Shown one piece after another: positions 1 through 9,007 of a stretch of DNA of 64,000 bases. The DNA comes from Ceratorhiza oryzae-sativae (taxonomy: Eukaryota > Basidiomycota > Agaricomycetes > Cantharellales > Ceratobasidiaceae). A program made the position numbers and the translations under genes. The notes under the pieces are model-generated. The model did not search any database. It saw only the letters and a program-made list of their open reading frames with translations, and was not told where the DNA came from. Location: positions 930,001 to 994,000 of the forward strand of contig JARWMV010000237.1 of assembly GCA_030998015.1 (NCBI GenBank), given 5' to 3'. Numbering within the stretch: position 1 is the stretch's first letter; every line of letters starts with the position of its first letter.

Positions 1-267
1 TGACTCAGGGAATGTTCCGGACCGGTAACCGAGATGTATTTCAACTCCAATGTGAAATTCCGCAGTTCCGCAGTCGCTTCTACTGCTTCTATCTCTTATC
101 TGTTGTGACTCACTGTACAGACTTGTTTGTTATGATGTGGCTCGTACTATGTATATAAACCAGGTCAAGTTCGCAGAGGACTCCTCAAGAACTTGACCTC
201 TCGTCGAATACAAGTTCTTTTACTTTTCTTACCATTTTCCTCATCACCTGACTTGTCGTCGTCGACA
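1..267 (+). repeat. Element A 5' LTR (3' 267 bp of about 377)
   Basis: This repeat is identical to 6224-6490 apart from C/T at 143 and A/G at 246. It ends ...GTCGACA at 267, giving the expected CA terminus. A TATATAAA box lies at 152-159, which would put transcript starts near 182-187. The stretch AGGTCAAGTT (162-171) and its inverted copy AACTTGACCT (190-199) could form a 10-bp stem in the LTR. Confidence 0.95.
185..199 (+). promoter_or_regulatory. Predicted self-primer at the 5' end of the element A transcript
   Basis: The 15 nt TCAAGAACTTGACCT lie about 26 nt downstream of the TATA box (152-159), so they should form the very 5' end of the genomic RNA. They are the exact reverse complement of 270-284, which sits just after the LTR. 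This matches the self-priming arrangement known from Tf1 of fission yeast. The same sequence recurs in the 3' LTR at 6408-6422. The transcript start is inferred from the TATA position. Confidence 0.8.
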
Positions 268-609
268 TCAGGTCAAGTTCTTGACAATCTGGCACAACCT
301 TTTACAGAAGATCAGCGCTGCCATCTGTGTGGGTGGTTCGGACACCTGTCGATCCACTGTTTCACCCTCAACTCGGTCGAAAGTATTCTTGAAGAAGCCG
401 GGCACATCAATTTCAACCGAGTAGTAATCATCAAAGTCCGCCCCCAGAGAGTCGGACATGCCCAGCAAGCCTTCGTCACCGAGCCAGGTGCCCCTGAGTG
501 CAAAATCTGCAGTCGGGCAAACGGAGCCACCTTCCCAGCACGCTGCCCCTATTGTCCTAAGAAGGACAAATTCCTCTACTACTACACCATCCCCCGTAAC
601 CAGCTATAA
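268..609 (+). CDS. Leader reading frame with zinc knuckle, upstream of gag
   Basis: Frame 1 is open from the LTR to a stop at 607-609. It encodes a CX2CX4HX4C zinc knuckle (CHLCGWFGHLSIHC, nt 319-360) and then a second cysteine cluster of the form CX2C-X11-CX2C (about nt 499-555). No ATG is present in this frame, so a start would need splicing, a frameshift or a non-AUG codon. A zinc knuckle ahead of gag is unusual, because gag has its own at the C-terminus. It overlaps the next leader frame by about 150 nt. It may be a decayed ORF, an extra element gene or part of a frameshifted leader protein. Confidence 0.4.
   Translation, partial: SGQVLDNLAQPFTEDQRCHLCGWFGHLSIHCFTLNSVESILEEAGHINFNRVVIIKVRPQRVGHAQQAFVTEPGAPECKICSRANGATFPARCPYCPKKDKFLYYYTIPRNQL
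270..284 (+). promoter_or_regulatory. Element A primer-binding site (self-complementary type)
   Basis: AGGTCAAGTTCTTGA starts 2 nt after the LTR end, where minus-strand primer-binding sites normally lie. It pairs perfectly over 15 nt with 185-199 in the element's own LTR, and pairing stops at both ends. I did not recognise a tRNA 3' end here. Confidence 0.82.
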
Positions 610-997
610 GCTGGAGAACCTTGGCCAACAGCTTCTTCGTCACCTGCTAAACACTATCGAAAATTTCCAAGACAGGTACCGTTATTACTGGAATAAGTAC
701 GAAGAAACCTGTGAAAAACTTCACGAAGCTGAGGCCCGTTGTGCATACCTAACCAAGCGTTTGCGCGAACACCAGGAGGACTATCTATCCCTCCTCCAAG
801 ACCATCTCAGACTAGAAGCTATAGTCCGAGAAACAATTGAACCCCACGAGTACGCCTTCCCCGTCTTCTCAACGCCGTCAGACCTCCCTCACCCCACCTT
901 TCTAAGTGGCACGGGCTCGCCAATTCAGGAAGAAGCACCCCTTCCGGCAGCCCAAATCAATCCTTCCCCAGGAAGCACTCCTTCGGGACCAAATTAA
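458..997 (+). CDS. Leader reading frame with coiled-coil region, upstream of gag
   Basis: This frame 2 ORF starts with ATG at 458 and stops at 995-997. The first 50 residues overlap the zinc-knuckle frame and are low in complexity. Residues of about 50-130 are charged and helical, rich in E, K, R, L and Y, and look like a coiled coil; the tail is rich in Pro, Ser and Gly. A likely reading is that the zinc-knuckle frame (frame 1) and this one (frame 2) once formed a single polypeptide. The next frame (906-1184) again lies one step further on. I do not recognise the family. Confidence 0.4.
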   Translation: MPSKPSSPSQVPLSAKSAVGQTEPPSQHAAPIVLRRTNSSTTTPSPVTSYKLENLGQQLLRHLLNTIENFQDRYRYYWNKYEETCEKLHEAEARCAYLTKRLREHQEDYLSLLQDHLRLEAIVRETIEPHEYAFPVFSTPSDLPHPTFLSGTGSPIQEEAPLPAAQINPSPGSTPSGPN

Positions 998-1184
998 ACT
1001 AAAGAGGGTGGAGTGTCCATATCGTTGCCAGGACACCAAAAGCTGGAACTTGGACGATACTTGGCTGAGGTTCGCAGGAATCGAGAACTTTGAAATTTAT
1101 AGACTTGTGAGGGGGACGGAAATCCTTTATTACCAAAACAACTCTCAATTCCCTGTACTTCCTTACCGTCTCCGTCGCTTTTAA
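906..1184 (+). CDS. Third leader reading frame, short and uncertain
   Basis: Frame 3 is open from a GTG at 906 to a stop at 1182-1184 and overlaps the coiled-coil frame by 92 nt. The part after 998 has a protein-like composition with two cysteines, several Trp/Tyr residues and a basic C-terminal end. It has no ATG of its own. It continues the run of frames 1, 2 and 3 in order between the LTR and gag, so it may be the tail of one frameshifted leader protein. No family recognised. Confidence 0.25.
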   Translation: MARARQFRKKHPFRQPKSILPQEALLRDQIKLKRVECPYRCQDTKSWNLDDTWLRFAGIENFEIYRLVRGTEILYYQNNSQFPVLPYRLRRF

Positions 1185-1207
1185 AATCTACTCGAGTCCC
1201 TTCTGAA

Positions 1208-2599
1208 ATGGCATCGCCAACCCCTGCCCCTGCTTGGGCGAATATGTCTGATGAAGATAAGGTCATCTATATGCTTCGATCAATGGACAAACTGCGAGAG
1301 CGAACCAATAATCTCCAAAATGATATTGGGGACGTCGAACACAACAATAAGACCTACACAGATTCACTCGAGGCCAAACTTACCACGAATCAGACAAAAA
1401 TAGATGCGGATGTGGCCGGACTGGCCACCAATGTCAATAACCTAGTGGGAATGTTAGCCATTCTTCAAACCACTATCACGCGCATTGAAGCGCAAATCAA
1501 CACCTCCATGGGTGGCTCAGGCGCTGTCCAAGTACTAGCTCCCACGGGTACAGTCCAACCACAACAAACAGCACCTGCTCCTTCTGGAGGGTTGACTGCA
1601 AAGGTTAAGATGGCCGCCCCTCAAAAGTTTGATGGCACAAAGCGGGAAGACGCCATCTCATTCAGAATTGCATGTGCCTGATATATCAATACAAACATGA
1701 GTGGGCACTCGGCTGACCAAGTAGTCGCCTTCATCACCTCTTATCTCAAAGGGTCAGCAGCGGAATGGGTTAACTCGTATGAAGAATTCGAAATTCTCAA
1801 CCCTGGAACTGCAATCCCCTGGCTTCACGATGCCAATTTATTCTGGCAAGAATTTACTACCCGATATGGGGACCTGAACCACACTGAAAATAACTGCGAC
1901 AAGTGGCGGAAGTTGAAACAGTCCAAGACGGTTCAGGACTATCTCACCCTATTCAACTTATATTCCACAGGCCTCAACTACAACGATGCTGCCATGCGTG
2001 ATCAGTTCTATGATGGTCTGTCGTCAGACGTAACAGATAGCATGGTGGCCCAAAACTATGATCCCCGCACAAAGACATTTGCCCAGCTCACACAGCGGGC
2101 CCTGGAAATTGACCACCACCTCATTTCCTTTGGCAGCAAGAGGACATCTCATGGGGGTAATAAGTCTAGCAGCAACAATGCTTCGACTAGCAGGCCCGTG
2201 AATAACCCCCAAAGCACCTCCCAAAAGGAGAAATTCAAGAATGGGGAACGCATATACAAGATTAAAGATGGCAGGGCTGTAAAAGGTCAAATTGTAGCCA
2301 TTGGCCCTAATACAAAGGGCTTCACAGTTCCAACCATCCGTTACGATGGGAGTAATACCAACGTACAAGAATCCTTCAAGGACATAAAGAAGGACAACCA
2401 TCCGCCAGCGGCCCCAAAGGCAAAGGATCCAGACGCAATGGATCTGGATAGCGCAGGAAAAGGAAAGGGGACGAACACCTGCTATAACTGTGGAGGACAG
2501 GGCCATATTGCAGCCAAATGCCCCTCAGCTAAGATGTCAGGATACGAGGCAGTGGTTGAGGATGTAGAAACAACCGACGATGAGTCAGTAAAAGAATGA
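1208..2599 (+). pseudogene. gag: Element A gag, interrupted by one in-frame TGA
   Basis: The gag (capsid and nucleocapsid) reading frame starts with ATG at 1208 and ends at TGA 2597-2599. A single in-frame TGA at 1679-1681 splits it. The downstream part is open in the same frame and has an ATG at 1697. The N-terminal part is a coiled-coil-like leader. The middle (about 1697-2100) is a retrotransposon gag domain with the typical pattern of Trp and Phe/Tyr residues. The C-terminal part has a basic/Ser-Asn linker and a zinc knuckle CX2CX4HX4C (CYNCGGQGHIAAKC, nt 2482-2523). The stop overlaps the start of pol as ATGA. A readthrough codon cannot be excluded, but one nonsense mutation is simpler. 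Confidence 0.88.
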
Positions 2600-5500
2600 G
2601 CTCAAACCGTGCCAGGGGGGCGGTCTTGGGCGCTATGTTACAAAATGCGCATAACGAAAATAAAAATATGGGAATGGAATGTATGTCGTTAGGAAACCAA
2701 TCACAATTACAGTTTTTCTTTCATGCATTCCCTCTGCACATAACCCCTGAACGCAAGTCTGCATATAACATGAAAAAATTCAACGGATGGGCCATGATCG
2801 ATTCAGGGGCCACATCAGTATTTATACATGAAAACTTGGTCAAACAATACCGTATTCCTACCGTCGCCCTAAAAACACCCAAGAAACTGAGGGTAATTGA
2901 TGGAAGGGAGATAGACTCTGGGTCTGTGACCCATTACTGCACCTTTGAGTTGTGCATTCAAGAGCACCGAGAAATCCTCAGTGCCTACGTTGTGAACGTT
3001 GGCAAAAATGATTTAGTCCTGGGCATGTCATGGCTCAAATTCCATAACCCCAATATTGATTGGGATGGGAAAGACATGAAGTTTAACTCACCAATATGCC
3101 TGAAGCACTGCATCACAAAACCCCTGCATGTGCAAGCAAATGAACCTAAGGAGCTTCAGTTGGACTCCCTAGACTCCCTCCCAACAAAATATAAAGAATT
3201 CCAGAAAATATTCGCTGAAGAAGACGACGTCCAACCATTACCACCCCATAGGAAGTGGGATATGGAAATAGATTTAAAACCGGATGCCAAGCCAAGGCAC
3301 GGTCCCATATATAGCGTGGGTGTCAAGGAAGATGCAGAATTGCGGAAAACCCTGGACCGCCAACTGAAAGCAGGGCATATCAGACCCTCAAGGTCACCAA
3401 TGGCATCCCCAGTCATATTTGTCAAAAAGAAGAATGGGAAGTTGCGCATGTGCATCGACTACCGGCGACTAAACGAAATGACAGTCTCTAATGTGTACCC
3501 ACTCCCACGCATCAATGATATTGTGGAGACTCTGCGTGGGGCAAAGATATTCACCAAGTTTGATCTAAAGTGGGGCTTCAACCTCATACAAATTCGGGAA
3601 GGGGACGAATGGAAAGCAGCTTTTAAGACCAAATATGGGCTGTACAAGCCTTTAGTCATGCAATTTGGTCAAAAGAACACACCAGGGACCTTCATGGCCA
3701 TGATCAGGGAAGAGTTCCAAGACATCAAGGGCATTTATGTGGTAATCTATATGGATGACATATTAGTATTCTCCAAAAACCAGGAGGAACACGATGAACA
3801 TGTCAAGGAAGTCTTACGTCGCCTTCAAAAAGCTGGCCTATATTGCGCTTTGGAAAAATGCGTCTTCGATGTCACTGAAGTCGATTACCTGGGAATAGTA
3901 GTGACTCCCCAGGGAATTAAAGTAGACCCAGCCAAGGTTGAAAAAGCTGTTGAATGGCCAACCCCTACCAACCCAACCGAAGTCCTGGAAGGGTTGGGGT
4001 TTGCAAATTGGTTGAGGCACTTCATAAAAGACTTTTCGAAAATTACAAGATGTCTTTATGAACTTGTCAAGAAGGATGTAAAATGGGAATGGACAGAAGA
4101 AAGGGATCAAGCATGGAATCTGCTGAAGCAAAAATTAAAAGAAGCCCCCCTCCTAATCCAACCAGAGCCCAACAAACCATTTATTTTGGAAACCGATGCC
4201 TCAGGCTATGCCACAGGTGCTGTATTATTGCAATATGGGGAGGACGGAATGCTCCACCCAATTTCCTATTACTCCAAGGCAATGGTCCCAGCAGAAAGGA
4301 ATTATGATATCTACAACAAAGAAATGCTGGCAATCATAAAGGCCCTCAAACACTGGCGTCATTTGCTAGAAGGGGCTGAACACCCAGTAAACATTGTTTG
4401 TGACCACAAGAATTTGGAGTATTGGAAGACAAATCGGCCACTGAACGGTCGGATCACACGGTGGCATGAGTTCTTATCCAGGTTTGAATTCAATATTCTA
4501 TATATTGAAGGGGTGAAGAATGGCCGGGCAGACATACTCTCTAGGCTGTCAAGACACATCCCTAAAGAGGGGGGTGAGAGCCAAGCTCTGCTTGTACAAA
4601 ACCAATTTTTGGAGCTGAAATCACTATGCCTGCAAGCAATCACACCAGACAATGACCTAGAACAACTCATTAGGGATGCTATCCCGGGGGACGAACACCT
4701 ATCAAAAGTCCTAAAAGCCCTAGATGACAATGAGAAGGTCAAAGATTGGGAATGGGACGAAGGACTCTTACGACACAAAGGCAGAATCTACGTCCCAAAT
4801 AACAAAGAACTTCGCAAACTGGTCATCGAAAGCCGTCACGATAACCCAGCAGCAGGACACCCAGGACAGTTCAGAACATATGAACTGTTAAATCGCAAAT
4901 ACACGTGGTTATCAATGAAAAAATCAGTCAACAAATATGTCACACACTGCGAGTCATGCATCAGGAACAAGCACAGCAACCAAGTTCCCCCAGGGCTCTT
5001 AAACCCAATACCTGCACCAGAAAAACCTTGGGAGGAAATTACTTATGATCTGATCACCGGGCTACCCCTGTCAGAGGGATTTGATGCCATATTTACAGTT
5101 GTCGATCGCCTGACAAAAATGGTCCACTTTATTCCATGTCAATCGGAAGCCAGTGCTATGGATTGCGCCAACCTGTTCCTAACATATGTATGGAAACTCC
5201 ATGGGTTACCACGGAAAACAATCTCAGACCGTGGCCCCAACTTCACATCCAAATTCTTAAGGCACTTATACAAACGACTGGATATAAAACCCTCCTACTC
5301 CACAGCATACCACCCTCAGACAGATGGCCAGTCTGAACGGGCCAACCAAGTAGTGGAAGGGTACATCAGACACTATGTATCAGACAGACAAGATGACTGG
5401 GTCTCGCTCCTACCATTAGCTGAATTTGCCTACAATAATGGTGTCAACGCCTCAACTGGCAAATCACCATTCTTTGCAAACTACGGTTTCCACCCAAGGC

Positions 5501-6126
5501 TAGCAGTCGGGGACAGGGAGGAACCAGAACTCCCTTTAGCGGACAACCATGCAGAATGGCTCCAAAAGGGCCATGACGAACTTAAGGCAGCCCTGGAAAT
5601 AGCAAACCAGAGGATCAAGGAATACTATGACCAGAAGCATCGGACCCCTGAAGCTATTAAGGTCGGAGACAAAGTCTGGCTTGATACCAAAAACATACGG
5701 ACACAGCAGGCCTCCAGGAAACTGGCCCACAAAAGAGTTGGACCATTCAAGGTGGTAGCACAACATGGCACACATGCCTACAAACTGGACCTACCGATAA
5801 CCATGAAAATACACCCAGTGTTTCACGTCTCACTCCTGACCAAATATAAAGACGACCCCTATGGCCGTCAGGTTCCCCCACCACCACCTGTGGTAACTCC
5901 TGAAGGGGAAGAAGAATTCAAAGTGGAACAGATCATAAAGTCACGATACAACAAAAGATCTAACATCTTTGAATACTATGTCAAGTGGCTCGGCTACGAC
6001 GAGCGACAATGGTTAACCTATGATGACCTGGTGAACGCGCCAGAACTCATCGCCAACTATGTCAAGTCGCACCCAAAGGCACCTCAGGACCCCCGTGCCT
6101 TGAAGGGGGGAAGTGTCACGAACTGA
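2596..6126 (+). CDS. pol: Element A pol polyprotein (PR-RT-RH-IN-chromodomain)
   Basis: An intact 1176-aa polyprotein that copies the element RNA into DNA and integrates it. The aspartic protease motif DSG is at residues 69-71. Reverse transcriptase follows, with its catalytic YMDD at 385-388. RNase H begins near 530 with the TDAS motif. The integrase zinc module has His748 and Cys785/Cys788. The catalytic triad is D818, D878 and E914, with exactly 35 residues between the last two. A chromodomain lies near 1109-1160 with the YVKWLGY core, and would steer integration to marked chromatin. The ATG overlaps the gag stop in ATGA and lies in the -1 frame of gag; the frame is closed upstream by TGA at 2581-2583. 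The stop codon falls inside the 3' LTR. Confidence 0.97.
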   Translation: MSSNRARGAVLGAMLQNAHNENKNMGMECMSLGNQSQLQFFFHAFPLHITPERKSAYNMKKFNGWAMIDSGATSVFIHENLVKQYRIPTVALKTPKKLRVIDGREIDSGSVTHYCTFELCIQEHREILSAYVVNVGKNDLVLGMSWLKFHNPNIDWDGKDMKFNSPICLKHCITKPLHVQANEPKELQLDSLDSLPTKYKEFQKIFAEEDDVQPLPPHRKWDMEIDLKPDAKPRHGPIYSVGVKEDAELRKTLDRQLKAGHIRPSRSPMASPVIFVKKKNGKLRMCIDYRRLNEMTVSNVYPLPRINDIVETLRGAKIFTKFDLKWGFNLIQIREGDEWKAAFKTKYGLYKPLVMQFGQKNTPGTFMAMIREEFQDIKGIYVVIYMDDILVFSKNQEEHDEHVKEVLRRLQKAGLYCALEKCVFDVTEVDYLGIVVTPQGIKVDPAKVEKAVEWPTPTNPTEVLEGLGFANWLRHFIKDFSKITRCLYELVKKDVKWEWTEERDQAWNLLKQKLKEAPLLIQPEPNKPFILETDASGYATGAVLLQYGEDGMLHPISYYSKAMVPAERNYDIYNKEMLAIIKALKHWRHLLEGAEHPVNIVCDHKNLEYWKTNRPLNGRITRWHEFLSRFEFNILYIEGVKNGRADILSRLSRHIPKEGGESQALLVQNQFLELKSLCLQAITPDNDLEQLIRDAIPGDEHLSKVLKALDDNEKVKDWEWDEGLLRHKGRIYVPNNKELRKLVIESRHDNPAAGHPGQFRTYELLNRKYTWLSMKKSVNKYVTHCESCIRNKHSNQVPPGLLNPIPAPEKPWEEITYDLITGLPLSEGFDAIFTVVDRLTKMVHFIPCQSEASAMDCANLFLTYVWKLHGLPRKTISDRGPNFTSKFLRHLYKRLDIKPSYSTAYHPQTDGQSERANQVVEGYIRHYVSDRQDDWVSLLPLAEFAYNNGVNASTGKSPFFANYGFHPRLAVGDREEPELPLADNHAEWLQKGHDELKAALEIANQRIKEYYDQKHRTPEAIKVGDKVWLDTKNIRTQQASRKLAHKRVGPFKVVAQHGTHAYKLDLPITMKIHPVFHVSLLTKYKDDPYGRQVPPPPPVVTPEGEEEFKVEQIIKSRYNKRSNIFEYYVKWLGYDERQWLTYDDLVNAPELIANYVKSHPKAPQDPRALKGGSVTN
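6102..6113 (+). promoter_or_regulatory. Element A polypurine tract
   Basis: The purine run GAAGGGGGGAAG directly precedes the 3' LTR, which starts TGTCACGAACTG at 6114. This is the expected plus-strand primer. It lies inside the last codons of pol. Confidence 0.85.
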
Positions 6127-6490
6127 CACGCATATATCCACTCTATAATATTTTCTCGATTTACTACATTTTATGAGATCATCTTCAAAACATACTTGCC
6201 TTTTATGGTATATCTGTGTCATGTGACTCAGGGAATGTTCCGGACCGGTAACCGAGATGTATTTCAACTCCAATGTGAAATTCCGCAGTTCCGCAGTCGC
6301 TTCTACTGCTTCTATCTCTTATCTGTTGTGACTCACTGTACAGACTTGTTTGTTATGATGTGGCTTGTACTATGTATATAAACCAGGTCAAGTTCGCAGA
6401 GGACTCCTCAAGAACTTGACCTCTCGTCGAATACAAGTTCTTTTACTTTTCTTACCATTTTCCTCATCGCCTGACTTGTCGTCGTCGACA
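6114..6490 (+). repeat. Element A 3' LTR, complete, 377 bp
   Basis: It starts TGTCACG and ends GTCGACA at 6490. The last 267 bp match the left LTR except at two sites. It holds the same TATA box (6375-6382) and the same self-primer sequence (6408-6422). Element B coding sequence begins immediately after it. Confidence 0.95.
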
Positions 6491-6492
6491 AA

Positions 6493-8016
6493 TCAGAAGT
6501 TAATCACTTTTATGAAGCATACCCTAACGATCCCCATTTTGCTGATGTACTCAAGAAGCTGCAAGGTGAGTATGATCATCTAAATCCACCCTACAAACAA
6601 TACAGGATTGGAGAAAATGGTCTTATTTACTTTTGCAGAGATGACAATTACAAGCTGTGTGTCCCTAAAGACTTACAGAAGGAAGTAGTAGCTGAAATAC
6701 ATGACTCTCTTCAAGAAGGAGCTCATGCTGGCTACCATAGGACCTACAACAAAGTAGCTTCCACCTACTACTGGCCTAAGATGGTACAAGTCATTAAGGA
6801 ATATGTGCGCACTTGTGATATTTGTCAAAAGGCTAAGCCTAAAAGACATGGACAAAGAGGTTTTCTTCAATCCATTCCAATTCCTAGTCAGCCTTTTGAA
6901 GTAGTAACCATGGATTTTATAATGGATCTTCCTCCTAGCAATGGATTTAATGCCATACTAACTATAGTCAATAAATTGACTAAGTATGCGCACTTTATCC
7001 CTTGCAATACTTCTATCAATGAGGAAGAAACTGCCAAACTATTCCATGTGCATATATGGACCAAGTATGGTCTTCCAAGACAGGTTATTACTGACAGAGA
7101 CTCTAGATGGACAGGAGCCTTTTGGGAACACTTAACCTCTTTGGTTGGCATTCAGAGATCGCTTACTACAGCTTATCACCCACAAACTGATGGACAGAGT
7201 GAAATTATGAACCAAACCTTAGAGATTGCCTTAAGAGCTTTTGTCTTTCCTTCAATGGACAATTGGAGTGACCTCCTAAATGATTTTAGCTTCGCTTACA
7301 ACACCATGGAGCATACATCTACAGGATTTACACCTTCTTATCTTCTTTTAGGATTTGAACCACTTCGACCCTCAGATTTACTTACTTCTACTGGTAAAGC
7401 TTTAGCCAGACCCTCTGTAGAAGATCCTAAAGCTGTGAACTTCAATGAGATGATGAAAGCTATTCGCTCTCAAGCTCAGGATGCCTTGAAATTGGCTCAG
7501 GTTCACATGGAGGATCAATACAACAAGAATCATAGTTATCTTGATCTACAGGAAGGAGATTTGGTCATGCTGAATCCACATTCCCTGAACCTGCTGAGAA
7601 ATCAGAAGGGAAAAGGAAGGAAACTCCAGATGAAGTATGATGGTCCCTTTGAGGTTCTAGAGAAGCTTTCAGATGTAACTTATCACATCAAGATTCCAGC
7701 CAGCTACAAGATTCACCCTGTGATTAATATAGCTCATCTGGAACCTTATCATAGAGATAAAGATGGTACAGACCGTCCCAAGAAACATCTGAATAGATCT
7801 GACTTTGACAAGGAACCTGAGTGGGAAGTGGAAGAAATTCTGGATGAAAAGATGATCAAGAAAGGACAGAGAAAGCAGTGTCGATATCTTACAAGATTTG
7901 TGGGCTATCCACCTGAATGGGATGAATGGTTATCCAGGCAGCAGTTGACAAATGCTCCCAGGATACTCAAGGAATGGGAACTTAAGCAACGCCTCAAGGC
8001 ATCTAAGAAGTCTTAA
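6493..8016 (+). pseudogene. pol: Element B pol, integrase to chromodomain (5' end cut off by element A)
   Basis: The frame is open right up to the element A LTR, so the apparent ATG at 6781 is internal. It encodes the integrase zinc module (His pair near 6700-6740 and CDIC near 6815), then the catalytic core. The second catalytic Asp is at 7093-7095 and the Glu at 7201-7203, again with 35 residues between. The C-terminal part carries a chromodomain-like segment (about 7810-7960) with the paired Trp and Gly-Tyr-Pro core. The residues upstream of 6490 belong left of element A, outside the window. The 3' end looks undamaged. Confidence 0.93.
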
Positions 8017-8135
8017 CCCTTTCCTGAAAATCAGTCCAAGAACAACACGTGATTTCTCTGTTGTTTGTTTACTGACAAAATCATTTTGTAGATATAAATC
8101 GGCTAGCATTTACCACTGGAAACACCACACCAACC

Positions 8136-8546
8136 ATGGCCAACCTCATTATCATCATTGCTGTCTCTCTCCCCATCATCCTCATGATCTTTGCCACCCT
8201 ATACTACCTCTACAGTCTTGGGGAAGACTTTATATGGGTCGCACCTGGACAACAGATAGTAATAGAGTACTCCAACTTGGAGCGCACCATAACTGTCACT
8301 GGCAGGGTGGTGATTTCCCTGCCCTACAAGCTAGTATACCTCAGCAGGCAAAGGACCCTCTGGACTGTAAAGCCTGCTAACATCCTCTCCATCGCCCTGG
8401 TGAGGAATCGCAGGCAGTATAGCCCTTACAGGGGTCCAGGCAACAGAGGCATGCCCTCTGAGCTATTCATTCTGCCAGACCACCCATACTATCAAATGCA
8501 AGGGATGGAGCGACAGCAATACTTAGGATCTTTTCTACAGCTGTAG
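8136..8546 (+). CDS. Element B accessory gene 1: small protein with N-terminal membrane helix
   Basis: This 136-aa ORF starts with ATG 119 nt after the pol stop, on the same strand. Residues of about 3-27 are a strongly hydrophobic Ile/Leu/Ala-rich segment that could be a signal anchor or transmembrane helix. The rest is soluble and basic, with several Arg and Pro-Tyr residues near the end. A good 3' splice site (TTTTGTAG, ending at 8091, preceded by CTGAC) lies 45 nt upstream, as expected if the message is spliced from the genomic RNA. No family recognised. The position after integrase is that of an env-like gene, but I see no fusion-protein or furin-site features, so I do not call it env. 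Confidence 0.6.
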   Translation: MANLIIIIAVSLPIILMIFATLYYLYSLGEDFIWVAPGQQIVIEYSNLERTITVTGRVVISLPYKLVYLSRQRTLWTVKPANILSIALVRNRRQYSPYRGPGNRGMPSELFILPDHPYYQMQGMERQQYLGSFLQL

Positions 8547-9007
8547 ATAAGATTAACCAAGCTTGGTAAGTCAGATCTTTCCTGATCATCTTATCAAGTC
8601 CACTGATCTATTTGGATCGATCACATCTAGTCCCCATCAAGAAACCTTTCCCCTTATCTCCTCTTTAAGTCTTGTACCAGATCTTTCTGTATATAGATTT
8701 AAAGTATAAAGTTGTCTGATCCCCTAAGCAATCATCAGAATGAGTCACTGCAAAGTAATCTCAGTTGACTGCTTGGACCGATCACCAACTGTAAGGTTTA
8801 AGGACTAGATAAGAAAGATCTGGAAGGATCAGCATGTGATAACTGTACAGATAACAGCAGAGCGCACTCTATTTGGCCAGTTACAAGCTTCTTTTGCTTG
8901 GAGTAAGCTTCCTATTAGCAACTGGATGTGAAATACATGCAGTATAAGATTTTTGTGTCGTCTCTAAGGTACTACAGCTGTATACTGCACAGTTTTACCC
9001 TCTAAAC
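8547..9007 (+). other. Element B spacer between accessory genes 1 and 2
   Basis: This is AT-rich sequence with repeated GATC/AGATCT words and no open frame of note. It may hold the promoter or 5' leader of accessory gene 2. No repeat or RNA gene seen. Confidence 0.4.

Larger units (their letters stand above)
1..6490 (+). mobile_element. Element A: young Ty3/gypsy chromovirus, 5' end cut by the window
   Basis: A nearly complete LTR retrotransposon. The order is LTR (1-267, partial), primer-binding site, leader reading frames, gag, pol (protease, reverse transcriptase, RNase H, integrase, chromodomain), polypurine tract and 3' LTR (6114-6490). The visible 267 bp of the left LTR match the right LTR at a constant offset of 6223 with only two substitutions (positions 143 and 246) and no gaps, so insertion was recent. 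Domain order and the C-terminal chromodomain place it in the chromoviruses, close to the Tf1/sushi type. The only obvious lesion is one in-frame TGA in gag. It lies inside the pol gene of element B, which resumes directly after the right LTR at 6491. The left duplicated target site is outside the window; the right one should be AATCA (6491-6495). Confidence 0.96.

Noticed and set aside
8136..8546. Env-like fusion glycoprotein in element B
   Set aside because: There is one N-terminal hydrophobic helix but no C-terminal anchor, cysteine pattern, cleavage site or fusion peptide. The position alone does not support the call.
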